This document shows positions 27,167 through 34,234 of a stretch of 58,184 bases of DNA, piece by piece. Within the stretch, counting starts at the first letter, position 1. Each line of letters begins with the position of its first letter. A program made the translations under genes and the position numbers. This DNA is from Fuerstiella sp. (GTDB taxonomy: Bacteria; Planctomycetota; Planctomycetia; Planctomycetales; Planctomycetaceae): positions 24,090 to 82,273 of the forward strand of contig JAKVAY010000005.1 in assembly GCA_022447185.1 (NCBI GenBank). The letters are read 5' to 3'. Below the pieces are notes generated by a model. The model ran no database searches and was not told the origin of the DNA. It saw nothing but the letters and a program-made list of their open reading frames with translations.

Positions 27167-27444
27167 CAATCGGGACAGTCACGTTTCATTCCGGCCGTTT
27201 CCGAAGACATTCTGAATTCACTGGAGGCAGAACGGATCGAACGAGAGGAAGGCGAAGCTTATTCACTCAACACGTACCCGTCCGGCGGCACGGTTGCTCT
27301 ACGAAGCTACCATGGATGGCTGTTCGGCAGGGAAGCCGCCTTTCTCTCTTCGATCCAGTCCTCAAGCAGCGTGACCGCAAACAAATTCGAGCTGACACTT
27401 CCCGGCGCGGGACTCTGATGGTCGATCTGAACGTCCATGCCTAG
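27163..27444 (+). other. Ambiguous reading frames after mraZ
   Basis: A 93-codon frame starts with an ATG overlapping the mraZ stop (ATGA), a typical coupling arrangement. Its product is very arginine-rich and resembles no known family. The mraZ frame, read past its TGA, stays open from 27167 to 27418 (83 codons) and gives a more ordinary composition, including ILNSLEAERIEREEGEAYSL and VALRSYHGWLFGREAAFLSS. That frame has no ATG, GTG or TTG near its beginning. I cannot decide which, if either, is coding. A decayed gene or a C-terminal extension of MraZ interrupted by a point mutation are both possible. Confidence 0.3.
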
Positions 27445-27550
27445 AGCCCCTCAAATCAGTCCGACGTCCACTTTCAACTGCTGATCACTTCAATGCGTGC
27501 ACCCCGTCGCGAGTTCCCCGAACGATCGTTGCCCCTGCTCAGTCTGCAGA

Positions 27551-27599
27551 GAACAGCGTCGCAGTCGGCATGGTTTCGGAGTGCCATGCAGGGGATGTA
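27551..27599 (+). repeat. 49-bp direct repeat, copy A, upstream of the DUF3817 gene
   Basis: This stretch matches 28206-28254 at 42 of 49 positions by hand alignment. Its centre holds an imperfect hairpin, GCATGGT, an eight-base loop TTCGGAGT, then GCCATGC (one G-T wobble). On the minus strand it would encode HGTPKPCRLRR, the same peptide encoded by the other copy. The two copies flank the DUF3817 gene in the same orientation, 655 bases apart. Confidence 0.75.
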
Positions 27600-27713
27600 A
27601 ACTGATGGACCGTGCCGAATCGGAACGACGCTGTTCCCGGCCGTTCGATTTGCAGTTCTTTCCCCACTTACGAGTCGTCCGCCGGAAGGCGGACGACAAA
27701 CAGCACGACAACG

Positions 27714-28025
27714 ATGACAACTCGCGATCTGACGTTTCTGAACCGTCTGCGGCTGCTTGGTACGGTCGAAGGGATCTCGACACTGATTCTTTTTGGCGTC
27801 GCAATGCCCCTGAAGTATTTCGCCGGAATGCCGATGGCCGTACGAATTGCCGGTTCGGTGCATGGGTTTCTGTTTGTGTGTCTCACGGTGATGTTTGTCC
27901 TTGCCGTGAAGAAGGTGCCTCTGGCAAAGGGACTCGCAGTCGCAGGAATCATCGCAGCTGTGTTTCCGTTCGGGCCGTTTGTGTTTGATCGCTGGCTGGC
28001 GAACATCACCGAATCTGAAGCCTGA
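27714..28025 (+). CDS. DUF3817 small integral membrane protein
   Basis: A 103-residue membrane protein. The segment FLNRLRLLGTVEGISTLILF and the following GMPMAVRIAGSVHGFLFVC match the DUF3817 family, which has three membrane segments and an unknown function. All three hydrophobic segments are visible, at about residues 15-32, 40-65 and 70-90. The ATG at 27714 (MTTRDLTFLNRL) was chosen because it begins just before the first helix; an in-frame ATG-less upstream stretch to 27612 looks non-coding. The gene is bracketed by the 49-bp direct repeat and may have arrived or been duplicated with it, but no transposase is present. Confidence 0.8.
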   Translation: MTTRDLTFLNRLRLLGTVEGISTLILFGVAMPLKYFAGMPMAVRIAGSVHGFLFVCLTVMFVLAVKKVPLAKGLAVAGIIAAVFPFGPFVFDRWLANITESEA

Positions 28026-28105
28026 GCTGCGAATCGTGTGGAGCCGCCTTGAGACAGCCGGAAGAGACACGCTCTGTCGGATTGACTGTCACAGGCGGCT
28101 CATGC

Positions 28106-28246
28106 TCACAACGCATCCAGAGGATCACTCGCAACCAGCCCGCGTTTGGACTTCGGCGTCAGCCCAAACTGTGCCAGCAGGCTGCAGAAGTGTCCCCACA
28201 TCTCAGAACGGCGTCGCAGTCGACATGGTTTCGGGGTACCATGCAT
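28106..28246 (-). pseudogene. Fragment resembling the C-terminus of a P27-type phage terminase small subunit
   Basis: The minus strand from 28246 to 28106 encodes 46 residues: MHGTPKPCRLRR, then RSEMWGHFCSLLAQFGLTPKS, and the end KRGLVASDPLDAL before a TGA. The block ending FGLTPKSKRGL followed by a DP-containing tail resembles the conserved end of P27-family terminase small subunits, where FGLTPxSRxRL is typical. The frame is closed by a TGA a few codons upstream, so the rest of the gene is missing. The first part overlaps repeat copy B. I judge it a remnant of a mobile element; a short independent gene is less likely. Confidence 0.4.
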
Positions 28247-28254
28247 CGGATATA
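28206..28254 (+). repeat. 49-bp direct repeat, copy B, downstream of the DUF3817 gene
   Basis: Second copy of the repeat at 27551-27599. The hairpin is kept: CATGGT, loop TTCGGGGT, then ACCATG, with the G-T wobble of copy A replaced by T-A. This change preserves the stem, which hints at selection for structure or for the encoded minus-strand peptide. The terminase-like fragment continues from this copy on the minus strand but not from copy A. Confidence 0.75.
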
Positions 28255-28369
28255 CAATGGAGACTCAGAATTTTCTGTCACTCGACGAAACAAGCGGTTG
28301 ACGAGTTCACCGGGAAACAGGACATCTCTGCCTGAACATTGCTCGTGAGCACCTGAAGGTATCCCAACG

Positions 28370-28558
28370 ATGAGCCGGCAAATCTGGAAAAAAGTCGCAC
28401 TTCAAACCGTCGGAAGTTTTTTTGTTCGATGCGTTGTCTTGACCATTGTTTTGTTTATGTTGTGGGGAGAAGGTTTCGTGTATTGGCCACCGGACATAGG
28501 GTGCCTCTTTTGCACGGGCTTCGTGTGTTTGTGTGTGTTCGGTCCCCGGCAGTTTTAA
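28370..28558 (+). CDS. Possible small membrane protein (62 residues)
   Basis: The product has a basic N-terminus (MSRQIWKKVALQ) followed by a long hydrophobic stretch and a second, cysteine-containing one (CLFCTGFVCLCVFG). GAAGG lies about eleven bases before the ATG, which is a somewhat long spacing. The length of the hydrophobic stretch suits one or two membrane helices. No family is recognised, and a frame of this size can occur by chance, so the call is tentative. Confidence 0.3.
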   Translation: MSRQIWKKVALQTVGSFFVRCVVLTIVLFMLWGEGFVYWPPDIGCLFCTGFVCLCVFGPRQF

Positions 28559-28764
28559 ACCCCATGCATGTATTCGGGCCCACCGTCGATTTGGTCAAAT
28601 CAGTCATTCCGTATCCATCCGTGGATACCGGTCGACGCGCATCAGGGAATCCAGATATTGTGGCAGAGTGCTGACTGACAACAGGAGTCTCAATCGGGAT
28701 TGTCCGTTAGCGTGTTGTATTGAAACAGGAAGCACCAGGGACTCGAACGTCAAATCGATTTCGC

Positions 28765-29661
28765 TCAGCCCAATAACCTCAGCCCCTGAAGGTCTGTCTG
28801 CGTGCGAAACAGATGACCTTCTGTTGATGTCACGTACAGTGCCGTCAAATCTTTATCACCAAACGCACAGTTTGTAGGCCGTTTGGCGGGAACATCGTGT
28901 CGCTGGAGAACCTCGCCAGTCGGTGAAAACACATAAATCGACGGACCAGGACCGCCCAGTTCGAACCCCGCCGTGGCAATGATGTTACCACTGGTGTCCA
29001 GGCACATTCCGTCCACACCTCTGTGTTCACCGAAGTCGTGCAGTACGGTGAATGCACCGAGCCTGCCATCGTCTTCGACCGGATACGCTCGCAATTCACG
29101 TTTTTCATCTGAACGTCGCCCACTTTGCGCAACGTACAATGTCCTGCTGTCCAGAGAAAACAGCAGCCCGTTCGGACGTGTGGTGTCAAACGTCATTCGA
29201 TCGACTGTCCAGTGACCGTCGTCTTCCGACGTCAGACGATAGACGGAATCATGGTCAAGTTTCCTGTTGCTGCGATCGTAACTGAACGGTCCACCGGAGC
29301 CTTCATAAAACGGATCCGTAAACCAGACTCGCCCCTGTGGATCGATCACGAGGTCGTTGGGAAGATTCAGCGAGTCTCCTTCGAAAGAGTCGACCAGAAC
29401 GGTGACGGCTCCATTATGTTCGTAACGGACGACCCTTCGCGCGCCGCCTTCACATGCAAGAACTCGCTTTTCGGCATCCATCACCAGGCCGTTGGCGTAG
29501 TTAGTGTTGTCACGATGGATCGTCAAATTTTTTGTCTGTGGATCGTAGCGCATGATCCGACAGGCCTGAATCTGCGTGTACAGCAGCGACGTTCCGTCCC
29601 AAACAGGTCCCTCACTCACATCGCCATACGGCGGCTGAAGCAGTTCGAATTCCCAGGTCAT
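28765..29661 (-). CDS. SMP-30/gluconolactonase-like six-bladed propeller
   Basis: A 298-residue protein of the SMP-30/gluconolactonase/LRE family, which hydrolyses sugar lactones with a divalent metal at the propeller centre. Landmarks are SEGPVWDGTSLLYTQI (the metal-binding Glu near residue 15), YANGLVMDAEKRVLACEGG, LNLPNDLVIDPQGRVWFTDP with the conserved Asn-Asp, and RPNGLLFSLDSRTLYVA. The ATG at 29661 has GGAAAGG six bases upstream, a strong site that decides the start although the frame is open to 29814. There is no signal peptide. It could open lactones produced by the sugar dehydrogenase type found in this window, although the genes are not adjacent. Confidence 0.9.
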   Translation of the reverse strand: MTWEFELLQPPYGDVSEGPVWDGTSLLYTQIQACRIMRYDPQTKNLTIHRDNTNYANGLVMDAEKRVLACEGGARRVVRYEHNGAVTVLVDSFEGDSLNLPNDLVIDPQGRVWFTDPFYEGSGGPFSYDRSNRKLDHDSVYRLTSEDDGHWTVDRMTFDTTRPNGLLFSLDSRTLYVAQSGRRSDEKRELRAYPVEDDGRLGAFTVLHDFGEHRGVDGMCLDTSGNIIATAGFELGGPGPSIYVFSPTGEVLQRHDVPAKRPTNCAFGDKDLTALYVTSTEGHLFRTQTDLQGLRLLG

Positions 29662-29918
29662 CGTCAGCCTTTCCGAAACTAAGTGACACAGACCATCATC
29701 GGGGGTCTGTAAGCCCCAGTGTATCAGCTGCTCCGATACACTGCAGGCAAGCGGGACATCATGCAGACAACCGCATGAAAATGTTGTGATCAGCAGCTTC
29801 ACAGCCGAGGACATTCGACCCCATCTTTGGTAAGCCGAAAAAGACCGTCAATCAAAGCCTGGCCCGCAGTACTTCGGCAGCTGTGATGCCAGAGGTTCTG
29901 GTGGTGCACTTCGTCGCG

Positions 29919-30623
29919 TTACAACCACGCCGTAAAATTACTCCGTGAAATCGGATCTGACATCCACGATGTATCCGGCAACGGTAGTTTCATCGCCTCC
30001 TCCACTGACAGCCAGCCGCATCTCAACGGCATGGAGCTCACCGATCCCTTCCGAGTTTTCCAGGCAAATGATTTTCGCTGTTCCGACTCGAGTGCGACGG
30101 CCAACGTAGTGCGAACGTCCTGCGCCACGTACTCGGTCACTGTTTCGAACCGGCCCTCAGCCCACAGAGACGGTGCATCCATTCCTTCAACACCAGCCAG
30201 CTTCCCCGGCAGTCCAAGTCCGGACGCCGCATTCCTGAGCGCAACCGGAAAACCCTTCTCACAAACCACGTGAAACATCATGTCGACATGAGCGAGCGCA
30301 AGTTCTCTGCAACTGGCGACAAGTTCCGACTCTTCAGCCAGCACATCCAGATCGAATGAAAGGCCATTCCAGGAGAGTGGTGTTAACCCTTTGCGTGAGG
30401 CTTCCAGCAGGTGCTGAACGAACGCGGCAACGTCGTCACGCGACATTTGCGGCGCAGGTTGATTGTCGGCACCACGAGTCATCCACACGCGTGGTTCAGC
30501 ATCCTCCGTTGACTGCGAAGCGATGCAGGAGATTCCGAGTGGACGATGAGATTTCCAGTTGAAGTCATCGCCAGGAACGTCCTTTGCAGTCTCAATATCA
30601 AACGCCACATACCGGCGGGTCAT
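29919..30623 (-). CDS. DEDDy 3'-5' exonuclease-like protein
   Basis: A 234-residue protein of the RNase H-like 3'-5' exonuclease superfamily. The four acidic residues of the DEDD site can be placed: D9 and E11 in VAFDIETAK, an Asp in LSWNGLSFDLDVL, and the last Asp in YVAQDVRTTL. A tyrosine four residues before the last Asp gives the DEDDy type (YxxxD). The family includes proofreading exonucleases of PolB type and RNase D-like enzymes. No polymerase domain is attached. GAGGAG lies six bases upstream of the ATG. It probably acts in DNA repair or RNA processing in the cytosol; the exact substrate is unknown. Confidence 0.8.
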   Translation of the reverse strand: MTRRYVAFDIETAKDVPGDDFNWKSHRPLGISCIASQSTEDAEPRVWMTRGADNQPAPQMSRDDVAAFVQHLLEASRKGLTPLSWNGLSFDLDVLAEESELVASCRELALAHVDMMFHVVCEKGFPVALRNAASGLGLPGKLAGVEGMDAPSLWAEGRFETVTEYVAQDVRTTLAVALESEQRKSFAWKTRKGSVSSMPLRCGWLSVEEAMKLPLPDTSWMSDPISRSNFTAWL

Positions 30624-31384
30624 CAGATCTCCTCACACAACCAGTGAACTGAGAGTCATTGCAAACGACGTGTATGAACATATTAACGAACCGGGAGCAG
30701 AAATCCCCATTTGAAAGCTGACACAGGAACAGGGGCTTACTTTACCGTTTGCCAGGTAAGTTCTCATCTGCACTTGTCTAAGACATGTTAGACAGGCAGG
30801 AACTGAAAGTCCTGCAATCGATCGTTCAACTGACGAGACAACGCAGTGTGAATTGTGGTGCGCGGCGGATATTTTTTCGAACGGATGGACCGGTCAGGAT
30901 TATTGCGCACTTCACAGAGCTTCGTATTACCGCCATCGATGTTGACAGTTCCATTGTGTTCCCCATGCTCACAACCGTATCCGTCTTGATTCCTCCATCG
31001 TACCAGACGAATATGCTCAATAAGTAATACACGATTGATGGAACAACAGAAGACTGGCTTCGAGCCGAAGAATTGATATCAAACAGCAACAACATCAGCA
31101 GATGTGCCTGTTCCTTTTTGGCGAGATACAAAATATTGGTCCGATCACCGGAAACAGGTATTTCACAGGAATAGATCCATCAATAGCCGATCTCGATTCG
31201 TGGATGCGACGATCGACAGAGACTCCCGACTTTTTAAAAGGCCGGGCTTCTGTCAGCAAATCACACTCAGTCATTTATGATGGCAATGAGCAAGTCAGTG
31301 TATGCCGCACATCATGAATAATCAGGGCTAACGTACTGTAATGACGGGGATCACCGAACCCCGGACATAACCTGGAGATGACGC
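30624..31384. other. Intergenic region with a perfect palindrome
   Basis: This is a 761-base gap between the exonuclease gene and a divergent isomerase gene. No gene is supported: short frames of 70-100 codons lack domains and ribosome-binding sites. A perfect inverted repeat is present at 30775-30794: TGTCTAA, six bases, TTAGACA. It is of the size and spacing of a dimeric repressor operator. A weaker TTACC/GGTAA pair lies just upstream at about 30742-30759. What they control is unclear. Confidence 0.45.
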
Positions 31385-32470
31385 ATGCCAAAACAAGTCA
31401 CAATTAATCGTCGATGCGCGCTGGGCGCATTGGCCGGATCCGCAGCCGCCACCGTTATGCAGCTGCGACAGACGGACGCCGTACACGAGCAGTCCGGAAG
31501 AACAGCTCTTGGACTCGTCAGAAATTGTTGTCGACTACGCCGGGATTTCATGCAGCAGGATCAGTCCTCGTTTGATCTCTATGAGCCACTGAACTTTCTG
31601 GCGTACTGTCGCGAACTAGGGGCCGGGGGAATGCAAATCGAGCTCGGTGCCGGCAAAGCGGAGGAAGCGAAGAGTCTTCGCGAAATGGCTGAAGCAGCAA
31701 ACATGTATATTGAGGCGATTATCAATCCTCCGCGCAACGATCAGGACATCGAGCGATTTGATGCGGAAATGAAGCAGGCAGTTGCGGCCGGAGCAAAGGC
31801 CGTCCGCACCGTGATCATTTCCGGCCGTCGGTATGAATACTTCGATTCCCTGAAGACGTTTCGAGAGTTCGAGTCCCGTGGCAGGCGTTCGTTGGAACTG
31901 GCCGCACCGCTCGCTGAAAAACATCGTCTGCCACTGGCTGTGGAAAACCACAAAGATCACCGCAACGACGAACGGGTGGCTCTGTTCAGGCACATCGACA
32001 GTGAATTCGTGGGGGCCTGCGTCGATACCGGTAACAGCTTTGCACTTCTGGAGTCTCCGATCGAAACTGTCAAAGCCCTCGCGCCATGGGCACATTCAGT
32101 CCATCTCAAAGATCAGGCAGTTCAAATGACCAGTGACGGATTCTGGCTGGGGGACATCCCACTGGGTCAGGGATTTTTTGATCTCAAGAGAATGGTTGAA
32201 ATCCTGCGTCACCAGAAACCGGACATCCACTTCAGTCTGGAATTGATCACTCGTGATCCAATCAAAGTCCCTGTGCTGACACAGAAATATTGGGCCACAT
32301 TTCCCAATGTCCCCGGTCGAGACCTCGCCCGCACTCTGCGAACTGTACACACATCAGCAGCAGATGAGCTGCCATACGTCACATCACTGCCACCAGGGGA
32401 ACAGGTCGAACGGGAAAACGCCAACGTCAGGGCAAGTCTGACCTGGGCAAGAGATCATCTTGGCCTGTAA
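31385..32470 (+). CDS. Sugar phosphate isomerase/epimerase-like TIM barrel, exported
   Basis: A 361-residue protein with a Tat-type leader (NRRCALGALAGSAAATVM) followed by a xylose-isomerase-like/AP-endonuclease-2 TIM barrel. Conserved features are the strand ends AVENHKDHRNDE, GACVDTGNSFALLE and VHLKDQAV, which bring Glu, Asp and His residues to a metal site. The family includes hexulose and inosose isomerases and dehydratases acting on sugars. GGAG lies nine bases before the ATG. It is followed 50 bases later by a Gfo/Idh/MocA oxidoreductase; such pairs commonly act in succession on cyclitols or sugars. Export of both proteins suggests periplasmic sugar processing. Confidence 0.86.
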   Translation: MPKQVTINRRCALGALAGSAAATVMQLRQTDAVHEQSGRTALGLVRNCCRLRRDFMQQDQSSFDLYEPLNFLAYCRELGAGGMQIELGAGKAEEAKSLREMAEAANMYIEAIINPPRNDQDIERFDAEMKQAVAAGAKAVRTVIISGRRYEYFDSLKTFREFESRGRRSLELAAPLAEKHRLPLAVENHKDHRNDERVALFRHIDSEFVGACVDTGNSFALLESPIETVKALAPWAHSVHLKDQAVQMTSDGFWLGDIPLGQGFFDLKRMVEILRHQKPDIHFSLELITRDPIKVPVLTQKYWATFPNVPGRDLARTLRTVHTSAADELPYVTSLPPGEQVERENANVRASLTWARDHLGL

Positions 32471-32520
32471 CAGTGTGAACGACCGACCATACGATCACCG
32501 CCGCCGATCAAAACTCCGTC

Positions 32521-33924
32521 ATGAATTCAAATCGACAATCGACGCGTCGCGACATGCTCCGTAAAAGCGTGCCAGCTGCAATACCGCTGTTCGTTCCGTC
32601 GCATGTGCTTGGCGGCCGGGGACGGGTTGGAGCCAATGACCGCATTCACATCGGAGTGATCGGCACCGGTGCCCGCGGTAAATATCTGATTGCCAACGTG
32701 CCGCCCGCCGGCCGCGTTGTTTCATTATGTGACTGTTCATTATCGCGAATCGATCAGACGCGCCACCCAACAGGAAAGTTCGCAAAACCGCTGGCGCAGT
32801 TCCGTGAATCTGAAGCCAGGCACTGCACGTCATATCAGGACTATCGGCAGATGCTCGATCGGGAGAAGCTCGACGCGGTCATCATCGCCACGCCCGACCA
32901 TCATCATGCGCAGGCCGCCCTGCTGGCGTTTCAGGCGCAGCTGGACGTGTACGTCGAAAAGCCTCTGGCCCTCACGATCGCCGAAGGCCGCGCAATGGTA
33001 GAGGCAGCAAAGCGGCACAAATGCATCGTCCAGGTTGGCAGCCAGCAACGCACAATGCAGGTCAATCGTTTCGCATGTGAATTCGTGCGCGATGGTGGTC
33101 TTGGAAAATTATCACGGATCGACGTGCCAAATTTTCCAGGACCGATCCCCTATGATCACCTTGAAAACCAACCGGTTCCGGATGACCTGGACTGGACGCT
33201 GTTCCTGGGACCGACACCGATGCGAACGCATCATCGCAAACTGTGGGTCAAGGACGAGTTCAAAGTCGGAAACCTGCTGTGGCGAGGCTGGGACTTCTGG
33301 CAGGATTACTCGGGACACGGAATGACAAACTGGGGCGCCCATCGCCTTGACATGGTCCATTACGCGCTGGGGATTGACGAAGGCGGTCCGGTCGAGATCC
33401 GTCCGCAAAAGAAGTTGATCAATCCTGCACTGGCCGATCGCTGGAAGAAGGTGACAGTGCCCTTCGGTACTTTAAAAAATCGAGAGGCCGACGAAATGCG
33501 TTTTTGCCCCGTGACGATGCTGTACGACAACGGTGTCGAACTGCGGTTCCACCCCGATGCCGAAGATGCCGTCTTTTATGGCGACCGCGGCAAATTGCTG
33601 ATCAAACGAAACGACTACCGCGCCGAACCAGCCGATCTTATTCCAGCTCCCGATCCGCAGGAGCAGGCCAGATGGAAAGGGGCCGGGTTCGTTGCGCGAC
33701 CGCACATCGAGAACTGGCTCGACTGCATCCGCAGCCGCAAAACGCCGAACGCACCAGTCGAGGTCGGCCATGGCGCCGCAACGGTTTGCCATCTGGCCAA
33801 TATCGTCCGCGAATTGGGGCGGCCGCTGCACTGGGATGCCCGGAACGAAGTTTTCCTGGGTGATGACGAGGCCAACCAGTGTCTCCGCCGCCCTCGCAGA
33901 AAAGGATTCGAACTGCCCACCTGA
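32521..33924 (+). CDS. Gfo/Idh/MocA oxidoreductase with Tat signal (copy 2)
   Basis: A 467-residue protein with a Tat leader (TRRDMLRKSVPAAIPL) and a nucleotide-binding fold starting IHIGVIGTGARG. The EKP motif appears as DVYVEKPLALTI. The C-terminal domain has the planctomycete signature DFWQDYSGHGMTNWGAHRLD. It shares family but only moderate local identity with the copy at 15712. It probably oxidises a sugar or cyclitol in the periplasm with prebound NAD(P). The adjacent upstream isomerase and the downstream PSCyt-DUF1501 pair suggest one catabolic block. No strong ribosome-binding site precedes the ATG at 32521. Confidence 0.9.
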   Translation: MNSNRQSTRRDMLRKSVPAAIPLFVPSHVLGGRGRVGANDRIHIGVIGTGARGKYLIANVPPAGRVVSLCDCSLSRIDQTRHPTGKFAKPLAQFRESEARHCTSYQDYRQMLDREKLDAVIIATPDHHHAQAALLAFQAQLDVYVEKPLALTIAEGRAMVEAAKRHKCIVQVGSQQRTMQVNRFACEFVRDGGLGKLSRIDVPNFPGPIPYDHLENQPVPDDLDWTLFLGPTPMRTHHRKLWVKDEFKVGNLLWRGWDFWQDYSGHGMTNWGAHRLDMVHYALGIDEGGPVEIRPQKKLINPALADRWKKVTVPFGTLKNREADEMRFCPVTMLYDNGVELRFHPDAEDAVFYGDRGKLLIKRNDYRAEPADLIPAPDPQEQARWKGAGFVARPHIENWLDCIRSRKTPNAPVEVGHGAATVCHLANIVRELGRPLHWDARNEVFLGDDEANQCLRRPRRKGFELPT

Positions 33925-34234
33925 GATCAATTGGTTCTTCGTTGCGTTCGTTCGAAACAAACGCTATGAGGTAGGATCAGGCGCCGATTCAGAGTCAGTC
34001 ATGTGTTCAGATCAGGAGAGTTTCCAGTTGCTGCGCTGGCACAGAAAGACGTATTCGTACCGATTTCACACGCAGTAATCGCCGGACAGGTTCAATCACG
34101 CGGCGCGACAGGCAGGCGACGCTCTGGCTTCGCGTTGCGTTCAACTGCTACGCCCCAAGCCATGACTGCGGGCAGGTGATATCACAGGTGAACCTTGTCA
34201 GGATCAGGCATACACCAGTTTGGTAACGCAAGCG
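33925..34234. other. Intergenic region with a terminator-like hairpin
   Basis: These 310 bases follow the oxidoreductase gene. Twenty bases after its stop, at 33944-33964, lies an imperfect hairpin: GCGTT-C-GTT, loop CGA, AAC-A-AACGC, with a single C/A mismatch. The position fits transcription termination, but no T-run follows. The rest shows no gene. The next start, at 34235, has only a weak ribosome-binding site. Confidence 0.4.

Noticed and set aside
27714..28025. DUF3817 gene as a transposon cargo
   Set aside because: Direct repeats flank it, but no transposase, terminal inverted repeats or target-site duplications are visible.
27474..28070. Long minus-strand frame across the DUF3817 gene
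   Set aside because: Rich in Arg, His and Cys with no domain; it is the antisense shadow of a convincing membrane-protein gene. Only the repeat-encoded peptide at its edge was kept as an observation.
30785..31131. Overlapping short frames (80 and 101 codons) in the 760-base gap
   Set aside because: No domain, no ribosome-binding site, and they overlap on opposite strands.
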